64,000 nt of DNA from the NCBI RefSeq assembly GCF_052030545.1, contig NZ_JBPDIH010000003.1:124001-188000 (forward strand), in the 5' to 3' direction. The stretch comes from CANMXU01 sp052030545 (GTDB lineage Bacteria; Pseudomonadota; Gammaproteobacteria; Enterobacterales; Alteromonadaceae). The translations under genes were made by a program, and so were the position numbers. Shown one piece after another: positions 43,091 to 49,973 of this stretch. Position 1 is the first letter of the stretch, and every line of letters starts with the position of its first letter. The notes below the pieces were generated by a model that worked only from the letters and a program-made list of their open reading frames with translations, was not told the origin of the DNA and did no database searches.

Positions 43091-43873
43091 TTATTGCGCA
43101 GTCCATGCACCGTCCATTGGCAGTGCAGAGCCAGTAATAGCACGAGCTTGGTCACTACATAAAAACAAAATAAATTCGCCAATTTGCTCTGGCTTCATCA
43201 TTTCAGGTAACGGCTGTTTTGCCGTCACTAAATTATATTGTGCCTGTTCAAAACTCAGATCATTTTTTTCAGAAATGTCGGTAATTTGCTGCTTAATTAA
43301 TGGCGTATCAACCCAGCCCGGACAAATCGCATTACAGGTAATGCCTTGTTCGGCACATTCTAACGCCACCACTTTGGTTAACCCAACAATGCCATGTTTA
43401 GCTGAGCAATAAGCCGACTTATTCACTGAGCCCACTAAACCATGCACTGAGGCAATATTGATAATGCGTCCCCAGCCATTTTTTTGCATGCTTGGCAGCG
43501 ACTTTTGAATGGTGTGAAACGATGCCGATAAGTTAATGGCGATGATATCGTTCCACTTGTTCAGAGGAAAAGTGGCCGCACATTCGGTGTGTTGAATACC
43601 GGCATTGTTAATAAGAATATCGACGCTGCCCATTACCGCGACCGATTTTTCAATAAAGGTATGAATAGCGCTAGGATCGCGCAAATCGGCGTTATCAAAC
43701 AATACTTTTATCTCGTATTGCGCAGCAAAATCTTGTGCCAGCTTTTCGCCAGCAGCTTCATCAAGCAAACCATGTAAAATTAAATCTATGCCTTGCTCTG
43801 CCAAGACATGTGCGGTAGCTAAACCAATGCCACTGGTTGAGCCGGTAATAAGCGCCACTTTACCTTTTAACAT
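43091..43873 (-). CDS. bdhA: 3-hydroxybutyrate dehydrogenase (SDR family)
   Basis: 260-aa NAD-dependent short-chain dehydrogenase that oxidises 3-hydroxybutyrate to acetoacetate. Cofactor motif TGSTSGIG (about residues 10-17), NNAGIQH (about 91-97), catalytic Ser in NIASVHG and YCSAKHG (Tyr/Lys). The substrate-loop sequence VDTPLIKQQITDIS and the C-terminal LPMDGAWTAQ match 3-hydroxybutyrate dehydrogenases well. GAGGGAAG precedes the ATG. It is first in a two-gene operon and its promoter carries a strong copy of the regulon palindrome. A general SDR role cannot be fully excluded, but context supports this call. Confidence 0.9.
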   Translation of the reverse strand: MLKGKVALITGSTSGIGLATAHVLAEQGIDLILHGLLDEAAGEKLAQDFAAQYEIKVLFDNADLRDPSAIHTFIEKSVAVMGSVDILINNAGIQHTECAATFPLNKWNDIIAINLSASFHTIQKSLPSMQKNGWGRIINIASVHGLVGSVNKSAYCSAKHGIVGLTKVVALECAEQGITCNAICPGWVDTPLIKQQITDISEKNDLSFEQAQYNLVTAKQPLPEMMKPEQIGEFILFLCSDQARAITGSALPMDGAWTAQ

Positions 43874-44010
43874 CTTCTTCCCTCATATTTTTTAGTAATT
43901 TTGAACGGTGTTTTCACCCACCTTATGTGCAGAAATAAAGAACTTATCTCAGGTGGCGATTGTTCATTAAGCTATTACCCTAGCTTAAGGTAAATGCGTG
44001 GGAAGATATT

Positions 44011-44025
44011 TAGTACCTTAGTACC
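44011..44025. promoter_or_regulatory. PHB-regulon palindrome, copy 3
   Basis: On the minus strand GGTACTAAGGTACTA is nearly identical to the TonB-receptor site (CATGGTACTA shared in full with flanking bases). A TACCTT -10 candidate begins 18 bases downstream, toward bdhA. Confidence 0.65.
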
Positions 44026-44040
44026 ATGTGAAGGGATAGT

Positions 44041-44222
44041 GGAAAGCTGAAAGCTGCAAGTTAGAAGCTGAAAGCCTCAAGTTAGAAGTTGAAAGCCTCA
44101 AGTTAGAAGCTGGAAACTTGCCGCTTGTAACTCGCAGCTATTTACTTGCAGCAATTTTCTTGTCGCTTGTAGCTATGCTACTTGAAGCTTGTCACTTTTA
44201 ACTTGCAGCTTGTTGCTTGTCG
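44041..44222. repeat. Imperfect AAGTTAGAAGCTGAAAGCCTC repeats, block 1
   Basis: Three 21-base units (44058-44078, 44079-44099, 44100-44120) of the form AAGTTAGAAGCTGAAAGCCT are followed by the same kind of sequence in inverted orientation (CTTGTAACTCGCAGC, CTTGTCGCTTGTAGC, CTTTTAACTTGCAGC). The block could fold into a long imperfect hairpin at the 3' end of rluF. A related block is at 53385-53490. Confidence 0.7.
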
Positions 44223-45215
44223 CTACTTTTTACCTAACGACAACTTACCGCCAATGCGCTTTTCTTTTTTAGCCGTTGATGGATTAGGCTTTTTATCAGC
44301 GGCTTTTTCATGGCTTTGATTGGGATTAAATGGCTTAAAGGGCTTGCGCACTTTTTTACGTTTTGGGTTCTCTGGCGTTTTTATTGAAATTTTATCGCTG
44401 GTTTGAATGATCTTTTTTTCAGGTGCTGGCGCTTGCTTATCTTTTAAAGCAGGTGCTGGTTCTTGAAAATTATCGCCCTCGGCGGTTTTAGAGGAAGTTG
44501 CCACCGCGGCATTTATTTCTGCCATTTCTGTTTTGGTTAAATCACGCCATTGCCCCGGTTTTAAGCCGGCCAATTCCACATTCATAATGCGTGAACGTTT
44601 TAGCTTTTTGACATCGTAACCTAAATATTCACACATACGGCGGATTTGACGATTTAACCCTTGAGTTAAAATAATGCGAAAGACAAACTTGCTTTGCATT
44701 TTGACCACACAAGGTTTGGTGATGGTGCCAAGGATCGGTACGCCACGTGCCATGCGATCAAGAAAACGTTCGCTAATGGGTTTATCCACCGTGACAATAT
44801 ACTCTTTGTCGTGAGCATTTTCCGCGCGCAATATTTTATTCACAATATCACCGTCGCTGGTTAGGAAAATTAACCCTTCAGAAGGTTTATCTAGGCGGCC
44901 AATCGGGAAAATACGCTCTTTATGGCCAATGGCATCAATAATGTTGCCACGCACATGGCGCTCGGTGGTACAGGTAATGCCAATCGGCTTATGGTAGGCA
45001 ATATAAATGCGGTCTGATTTATTTTCAGGGCTTGCGGCAACAAATTTGCCATCAACAAATACTTTATCACCGGGCAATACTTTAGTGCCTAATTCGGGCA
45101 CTTTGCCATTAATGGTGACACGACTATTTTCAATCAGTTTATCTGCTGCGCGGCGTGAACAGTAACCTGACTCACTGATAAACTTGTTTAATCTCTTACC
45201 GGTATTTTCACTCAT
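44223..45215 (-). CDS. rluF: 23S rRNA pseudouridine synthase, RluF-like
   Basis: 330-aa RsuA/RluF-family enzyme that makes pseudouridine in 23S rRNA (U2604 in E. coli). An N-terminal S4 RNA-binding domain (RLNKFISESGYCSRRAADKLI) is followed by the catalytic domain with GRLDKPSEGLIFLTSDG (catalytic Asp) and QGLNRQIRRMCEYLGY. The C-terminal 80 residues are Lys/Pro-rich and disordered, making it longer than E. coli RluF (290 aa). Family membership is certain; RluF rather than RluB/E is favoured by GRLDKxSEGL and overall layout. Confidence 0.88.
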   Translation of the reverse strand: MSENTGKRLNKFISESGYCSRRAADKLIENSRVTINGKVPELGTKVLPGDKVFVDGKFVAASPENKSDRIYIAYHKPIGITCTTERHVRGNIIDAIGHKERIFPIGRLDKPSEGLIFLTSDGDIVNKILRAENAHDKEYIVTVDKPISERFLDRMARGVPILGTITKPCVVKMQSKFVFRIILTQGLNRQIRRMCEYLGYDVKKLKRSRIMNVELAGLKPGQWRDLTKTEMAEINAAVATSSKTAEGDNFQEPAPALKDKQAPAPEKKIIQTSDKISIKTPENPKRKKVRKPFKPFNPNQSHEKAADKKPNPSTAKKEKRIGGKLSLGKK

Positions 45216-45236
45216 AAAAACTCACTTTGTCTGCCT

Positions 45237-45279
45237 CACGGCATCGTTAATGGCTAGCCACGGCATCGTTAATGGCTAG
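45237..45279. repeat. 22-base tandem duplication upstream of rluF
   Basis: CACGGCATCGTTAATGGCTA(GC) occurs twice head to tail (45237-45258 and 45259-45279). The units are identical over 21 bases, indicating a recent duplication in the 5' region of rluF. Confidence 0.85.
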
Positions 45280-45454
45280 TATTGCCTTAAAAAAGTAGCC
45301 GCATAATAACATTTAATTTTTGCCTGTGCAGATATTCATTTGCATTGTTATTACACTTCATATGGAAACAATTATTGGTCATTGGCAGTATTAATGTTTA
45401 AATGATATTCATTTACTATAGACAACAGTTAAACACACAACACATGAGGTTGGT

Positions 45455-46003
45455 TTGAAAAATTCAGTACAACATTATGGTTTACTTACCATTTTATTAC
45501 ATTGGCTGTCGGCAGTAACCATTATTGGTTTATTTGGCTTAGGCTTTTGGATGGTAGATTTAAGCTATTATGATCCTTGGTACAAACAAGGGGCAGATCT
45601 GCATAGAAGCATAGGGATTTTATTGGCTATGGTGATGATATTTCGCTTATTTTGGCGATTCAAACAAGCAAAAGTTCAGCCTTTAAATAGCCACAGTAAA
45701 TTGGAACAAAATGCCGCAGCTGTGGTCCATAAGTTACTTTATTTAATAATTTTTATTATTTTTGCTAGCGGTTATTTAATTTCGACTGCCGACGGCAGAA
45801 GTATCGAAGTATTCCAATGGTTTGAAATACCGAGCATGGGCGAATTGTTTCAAGACCAAGCCGACTTATCTGGTGTAGTGCATAAATATTTAGCCTACAG
45901 CTTAATAACATTAGTTGCCATACACGCCATCGGCGCGTTGAAACATCATTTTATTGATAAAGACAAAACCTTAAAAAGAATGCTATCTAGCAAGGTTAGC
46001 TAA
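45455..46003 (+). CDS. Cytochrome b561
   Basis: 182-aa membrane di-haem cytochrome with four helices. Histidine-bearing helices include LLTILLHWLSAVTIIGLFG, DLHRSIGILLAMVMIF, AVVHKLLYLIIFIIF and GVVHKYLAYSLITLVAIHAIG. The start is a TTG at 45455 with GAGG six bases before. It is encoded 68 bases before a YceI gene, a pairing seen often, in which YceI may carry a lipophilic molecule related to electron transfer. Electron donor and acceptor are not known. Confidence 0.9.
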   Translation: MKNSVQHYGLLTILLHWLSAVTIIGLFGLGFWMVDLSYYDPWYKQGADLHRSIGILLAMVMIFRLFWRFKQAKVQPLNSHSKLEQNAAAVVHKLLYLIIFIIFASGYLISTADGRSIEVFQWFEIPSMGELFQDQADLSGVVHKYLAYSLITLVAIHAIGALKHHFIDKDKTLKRMLSSKVS

Positions 46004-46071
46004 AATGAGCTAGCTAAAATAAGTTAACTAAAACGAGTAAAACAAATAATTCACGATACAACGGAGAGCAC

Positions 46072-46644
46072 ATGAAAAAAATTTTATTAGCGTCACTATT
46101 TGCCAGCAGTTTATTGGCACCACTTAGCCAAGCCGCAGACTATGTGATTGATACTAAAGGTGCGCATGCATCAATTAACTTTAAAATTCAGCATTTAGGT
46201 TATAGCTGGTTAACGGGTCGATTCGATACCTTCAGCGGCAATTTTAGTTACGATGCTGACAACCTTGCCGATGCAAAAATTGAAGTAAATATTGATACCA
46301 CCAGCGTAAACTCTAACCACAGCGAGCGTGATAAACATTTACGTGGCGGCAAATACTTAAACGTAGATAAGTTTAGCAATGCCAAATTTGTCAGCTCATC
46401 GATTACCGACCAAGGTGATAATAAATTACTGGTTAAAGGTACATTCACCTTACACGGTGTTAGCAAAGAAATTGCTATCGATGCGGTTAAAATTGGTGAA
46501 GGTAAAGATCCGTGGGGCGGCTATCGCGTAGGTTTTAGCGGCACGACCACTATTGGCCTAAAAGACTTCGGCATTAAAGCCAATTTAGGGCCAAAATCAA
46601 CGCATGTTGATATTAGCTTACACATCGAAGGTATTCGTAAATAA
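46072..46644 (+). CDS. YceI-family periplasmic protein
   Basis: 190-aa lipocalin-like protein with a signal peptide (LLASLFASSLLAPLSQAA). YceI motifs: YVIDTKGAHASINFKIQHLG, SWLTGRFDTFSG, HLRGGKYLNVDKFSNAKF and GGYRVGFSGTTTI. YceI proteins bind polyisoprenoid chains in the periplasm. GGAGAG precedes the ATG. It forms a unit with the cytochrome b561 gene and is followed by an 11-bp hairpin (46680-46714). Confidence 0.92.
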   Translation: MKKILLASLFASSLLAPLSQAADYVIDTKGAHASINFKIQHLGYSWLTGRFDTFSGNFSYDADNLADAKIEVNIDTTSVNSNHSERDKHLRGGKYLNVDKFSNAKFVSSSITDQGDNKLLVKGTFTLHGVSKEIAIDAVKIGEGKDPWGGYRVGFSGTTTIGLKDFGIKANLGPKSTHVDISLHIEGIRK

Positions 46645-46679
46645 CGACTTACCAATAGATAATAGCTAAATTTTCACTG

Positions 46680-46714
46680 GCGATAATTACTCTTCAAAGT
46701 AAGGTAATTATCGC
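46680..46714 (+). terminator. Terminator-like hairpin after YceI gene
   Basis: GCGATAATTAC and GTAATTATCGC form a perfect 11-bp stem with a 13-base loop, followed by a weak T-rich stretch (TGACTTTCTTAAT). Placed 36 bases after the stop codon. Confidence 0.65.
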
Positions 46715-46961
46715 TGACTTTCTTAATAAAATTTCCACACTTGCCACAATTTTTTCACTAAGCGCTTTTTGCACTGAACTTGTGCTTTGATGGCTTTTCC
46801 AGAGTAACTATTGGGCATCCTTAAGTAAACCACTCCACCCAAAAACACTTAACACACTGATTTTAATGAAATATAAAATCTGGCTCGCGCTTTGCTTTAG
46901 TTTGTATTAGTTAAACAGAGGTTACAACTAAGAGTATCAAAACCTTAGGTGGTTTATTAAC

Positions 46962-47470
46962 TTAACCTGAACTTGGTTTAAGAGATATTTAGCTAATTGA
47001 AATATATATTTATATTTTCAAGTTAACCTCTAGCTAGTTTTGCTTAATTCAAGGCAAGTTTACGCGTCAATGGCTAGAGCGTGTTGAACTTTCAAGTTTG
47101 TTTTTGCAGCAGTTTGTTGGGTATTTATACAAGGCGGTGCTTTTGATGTGTGGTTATTCCACATGATAAAGCACCAACACCGTATAAATGACAACATACG
47201 CTGTCCGAAGGATTCGGCTAAAAGCTTTTTACTCTTTGTTGCCTACATGGATGTAGGTACTTAGGTTACGTTTGGAACTAGTAACCTGTGTGAGGTGTTT
47301 TGCTTAGATGACTAGGCAACAAACCTCACGCCGCGATTAAAACGCTTTTATCTCGAACAAAATTCAAACAGCAAAGATCAACACGCTCTAGTCCTTTGCA
47401 AGTAAATTTAACGCTGAAGTAAGTAAAAGTAGTGGCTAGAGAAGTATTTATTAAGCCGAGCTCAGGTTAA
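46962..47470. mobile_element. MITE-A copy 1 (interrupted by MITE-B)
   Basis: Terminal inverted repeats TTAACCTGAACTTGGTTTAA and, at the right end, the complement of TTAACCTGAGCTCGGCTTAA. Without the MITE-B insertion the element is about 200 bases and aligns end to end with the copy at 61848. Internal landmarks TTTTGCTTAATTCAAGGCAA and AAGTAAGTAAAAGTAG are shared. It has no coding capacity. It ends 19 bases before the ANTAR gene start. Confidence 0.75.
47078..47387. mobile_element. MITE-B copy 1, inserted in MITE-A
   Basis: Terminal inverted repeats AGCGTGTTGAACTTTCAAG and complement of AGCGTGTTGATCTTTGCTG bound a 310-base element. CTAG directly flanks both ends (47074-47077 and 47388-47391), and aligning MITE-A copies shows only one such tetranucleotide in the uninterrupted element, so CTAG is a target-site duplication. 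No transposase is encoded. Internal hairpins include TGTGGTTATTCCACA. Confidence 0.8.
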
Positions 47471-47489
47471 CTTAGGGTGATGTAAAGCT

Positions 47490-48116
47490 ATGACGCAAAA
47501 ACACAAACAAAGTAAAAACTTTATGCCATCGGATCAGGCAAAAATTATTCTTATCGATGCAATATCACATCGACGCTCTATCTTGCGTCGCGCACTCAAT
47601 GACTTTGGTTATCAAATTGTCGCCGAACTGCATAACTGTCAGAACTTATCTGCGCAAGTTGAAGCAGTAACGCCAGATATTATTGTTATTGGCACCGACA
47701 TTCCGGACGAGCAAACGTTAGAGCAACTAGTGAAACTGCACGCTATTTCACCGTATCCTATTATTATGTTCGCTGAAAAGCATACCCCAGAAACCATTGA
47801 GAGTTCTGTTAGTGCTGGGGTAAGTGCTTATATAGTTGACGATATTCAGCCACAGCGATTAAAAAGCATTATTGAAGTGGCTTATGCACGTTTTCAAAAC
47901 TACCAAGCATTACGTCAGGAGTTAGTTGAGACAAAAACCGAACTGGAAAATCGCAAAATATTGGAAAAAGCCAAAGGCATTTTAATGGAACAAAAAAACT
48001 TAAATGAACAACAAGCATTTAAGGCATTAAGAAAAATGGCAATGGACAAAGGGCAAACCATGGCGGCTATTTCAAAAAGTGTTATCGATGTCTGGGAATT
48101 ACTGGCGACAAATTAA
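47490..48116 (+). CDS. ANTAR-domain response regulator (NasT/NasR-like antiterminator)
   Basis: 208-aa protein: a receiver-like domain (IILIDAISHRRSILRRAL; DIIVIGTDIPDEQT; PYPIIMFAEKHTPETI) and a C-terminal ANTAR RNA-binding domain (LENRKILEKAKGILMEQKNL, then QAFKALRKMAMDKGQTMAAI). It lies upstream, in the same direction, of a nitrate-type ABC transporter whose leader carries the matching two-hairpin antiterminator, so it very probably lets transcription through the 48420-48472 terminator when nitrate/nitrite is available. The receiver's phospho-acceptor site is degenerate, as in NasT. No separate NasS sensor gene is seen in the window. Confidence 0.87.
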   Translation: MTQKHKQSKNFMPSDQAKIILIDAISHRRSILRRALNDFGYQIVAELHNCQNLSAQVEAVTPDIIVIGTDIPDEQTLEQLVKLHAISPYPIIMFAEKHTPETIESSVSAGVSAYIVDDIQPQRLKSIIEVAYARFQNYQALRQELVETKTELENRKILEKAKGILMEQKNLNEQQAFKALRKMAMDKGQTMAAISKSVIDVWELLATN

Positions 48117-48326
48117 TGTACATGGCTTGTTAATAAATGGTGCAGGTAAAGATTATCAATAGTGCAAATAACAAGTTTTACGCAAGTAAAAACAAGCAAA
48201 AATAAAATAAAAGCCAATAAATACAGTAACTAAAGACAAGTGGCACACAAGCTGCAAAGTTATACTCAAAGCATCAAGTTATCAATGGCGATTAGCTTGA
48301 CCAAGAATTAGCTCAATAGAGCAAAT

Positions 48327-48356
48327 AAAATTGCCCGCAATGGCGCGAGTAATTTT
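48327..48356 (+). promoter_or_regulatory. ANTAR RNA hairpin P1
   Basis: AAAATTGCCCGC and GCGAGTAATTTT form a stem with one C.A mismatch and one G.U pair, closing hexaloop AATGGC. The loop has A at position 1 and G at position 4, the residues ANTAR proteins recognise. Confidence 0.75.
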
Positions 48357-48390
48357 ACACACTAAAAGCGACATATTCGCAAGTCGGTGT

Positions 48391-48406
48391 TTGGCATAGC
48401 TGCCAA
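48391..48406 (+). promoter_or_regulatory. ANTAR RNA hairpin P2
   Basis: TTGGC and GCCAA close hexaloop ATAGCT, again with A1 and G4. It follows P1 by 34 bases and precedes the terminator by 14, the order described for ANTAR antiterminators. Confidence 0.75.
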
Positions 48407-48419
48407 GAATTCGAGCAAA

Positions 48420-48472
48420 GGCGCTCATCACTTTTTCTTCTTAAGAAGAAAAGGCGATGGGCGTTTTTTTTT
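48420..48472 (+). terminator. Regulated (attenuator) terminator before the nitrate transporter
   Basis: CGCTCATC pairs with GATGGGCG, enclosing an inner CTTCTTAAGAAG helix, followed by eight T. Since the transporter start is 47 bases further on the same strand, this must be bypassed for expression, as the ANTAR regulator and hairpins upstream imply. Confidence 0.88.
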
Positions 48473-48518
48473 GAAATTTTTTACTTAATTTTAAATAAAA
48501 ACATATAGGAAGGTATTA

Positions 48519-49892
48519 ATGAACTGGTTAAAAGCATGCAAAGTCGCTAGCGCGGTCCTGGTTTTTTCTTCTCTACTGACACCCATGAGTCACGCTGACG
48601 AATTGGGTTACCCAGAAAAAGAAGAGCTAAAATTTGGCTTTATTAAACTTACTGACATGGCACCGATTGCAATCGCCTACGAAAATGGTTACTTCGAAGA
48701 CGAAGGTTTATATGTCACCATCGAAGCACAAGCAAACTGGAAAGTTTTGCTTGATGGCGTAATTGATGGTCGTTTAGATGGCGCACACATGCTTGCCGGC
48801 CAACCTATTGCCGCAACAATGGGTTACGGCACTAAAGCTAACATTATTACCCCGTTTTCAATGGACTTAAACGGTAACGCGATTACAGTTTCAAATGATA
48901 TTTGGGAGCAAATGAAGCCAAATATTCCAAAACAAGCCGACGGTAAACCCGTTCACCCAATTAAAGCTGACGCCCTAAAACCTGTAGTAGAAAAATACAC
49001 AGAGCAAGGTAAGCCATTTAACATGGGCATGGTATTCCCGGTTTCTACTCATAACTACGAATTACGTTACTGGTTAGCCGCCGGTGGTATTCACCCGGGT
49101 TTTTACGCACCGCACAAAGGTGACACCGCTGGTAAAATTGACGCACAAGCCTTACTTTCGGTAACACCACCACCGCAAATGCCAGCAACATTAGAAGCCG
49201 GTACTATTTACGGCTACTGTGTGGGCGAACCATGGAACCAACAAGCGGTATTTAAAGATATTGGCGTACCTGTGGTTACCGATTACGAAATTTGGAAAAA
49301 CAACCCAGAAAAAGTATTTGGTATTACTGAAGAATTTGCCACTAAGTACCCGAATACGACTATACGTTTAACACGTGCACTGATTCGCGCCGCTAAATGG
49401 TTAGACGAAAACAACAATGCTAACCGCCCTGCTGCTGTTAAAATTCTTTCACAATCTAACTATGTTGGTGCTGACTACGACGTAATTGCTAACAGCATGA
49501 CTGGTACGTTTGAATATGAAAAAGGCGATGCTCGTCCAGTACCAGATTTCAACGTATTTTTCCGTCATAACGCGACCTACCCGTATTACTCAGATGCGAT
49601 TTGGTACTTAACGCAAATGCGTCGTTGGGGACAAATCTCTGAAGATAAAAGCGATGACTGGTACCACGATTTAGCAAAAAAAGTGTATCGCCCAGACATT
49701 TACAAAGTTGCAGCTAACTCGTTAGTAAAAGACAAGTTAATGAAGGCGTCAGACTTCCCAGACTTTGCTAAAGAAGACGGTTACCGCGCACCACAAACTC
49801 ATTTCATCGATAACATCGTTTACAACGGTAAAACGCCAAACGCTTACATCAATACTTTTGCCATTGGCTTAAAAGAAGGCGACAAACTTTAA
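48519..49892 (+). CDS. nrtA: Nitrate/nitrite-type ABC transporter substrate-binding protein
   Basis: 457-aa periplasmic protein of the NrtA/CmpA family with an N-terminal signal sequence (VASAVLVFSSLLTPMSHA). Family motifs: LKFGFIKLTDMAPIAIAYEN, GRLDGAHMLAGQPIAATMGYG (anion site), and YCVGEPWNQQAVF. Size matches NrtA. It is the first gene of a binding protein-permease-ATPase set, behind an ANTAR leader, which supports nitrate over bicarbonate or sulfonate. No nitrate reductase gene is present in the window. Confidence 0.88.
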   Translation: MNWLKACKVASAVLVFSSLLTPMSHADELGYPEKEELKFGFIKLTDMAPIAIAYENGYFEDEGLYVTIEAQANWKVLLDGVIDGRLDGAHMLAGQPIAATMGYGTKANIITPFSMDLNGNAITVSNDIWEQMKPNIPKQADGKPVHPIKADALKPVVEKYTEQGKPFNMGMVFPVSTHNYELRYWLAAGGIHPGFYAPHKGDTAGKIDAQALLSVTPPPQMPATLEAGTIYGYCVGEPWNQQAVFKDIGVPVVTDYEIWKNNPEKVFGITEEFATKYPNTTIRLTRALIRAAKWLDENNNANRPAAVKILSQSNYVGADYDVIANSMTGTFEYEKGDARPVPDFNVFFRHNATYPYYSDAIWYLTQMRRWGQISEDKSDDWYHDLAKKVYRPDIYKVAANSLVKDKLMKASDFPDFAKEDGYRAPQTHFIDNIVYNGKTPNAYINTFAIGLKEGDKL

Positions 49893-49909
49893 TTTGTCAC
49901 TTTCTTTAA

Positions 49910-49946
49910 GGTGGCTGACATTCTGTAACACAGCAATTCAGCCACC
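49910..49946 (+). terminator. Intercistronic hairpin between nrtA and nrtB
   Basis: GGTGGCTGA and TCAGCCACC make a 9-bp GC-rich stem with a 19-base loop, and no T-run follows. Hairpins at this place in ABC operons usually stabilise the 3' end of the binding-protein mRNA and lower permease expression. Confidence 0.65.
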
Positions 49947-49973
49947 CATTACCAGATATCGGAGAATAAATTC

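Larger units (their letters stand above)
43874..44222. other. Intergenic region with regulon site and AAGTTAGAAGC repeats
   Basis: About 350 bases between the divergent/adjacent minus-strand genes. It carries the dehydrogenase promoter (palindrome at 44011-44025) and a 180-base block of imperfect repeats downstream of rluF, treated below. No gene is supported. Confidence 0.6.
46645..47489. other. 845-base region: YceI 3' hairpin and nested MITE-like elements
   Basis: There is no gene between the YceI stop and the ANTAR gene. After the hairpin and about 245 AT-rich bases comes MITE-A (46962-47470), itself interrupted by MITE-B (47078-47387). Confidence 0.75.
48117..48518 (+). promoter_or_regulatory. 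Nitrate-transporter leader region
   Basis: About 400 bases separate the ANTAR gene from the substrate-binding protein gene. The leader contains two hexaloop hairpins (48327-48356, 48391-48406) and an intrinsic terminator (48420-48472) before the ribosome site AGGAAGG. The promoter is not obvious; it should lie before 48327. Confidence 0.7.

Noticed and set aside
47244..47275. GTACTTAGGTTACG resembling the regulon palindrome
   Set aside because: It lies inside MITE-B, lacks the central dyad, and is not near a PHB gene.
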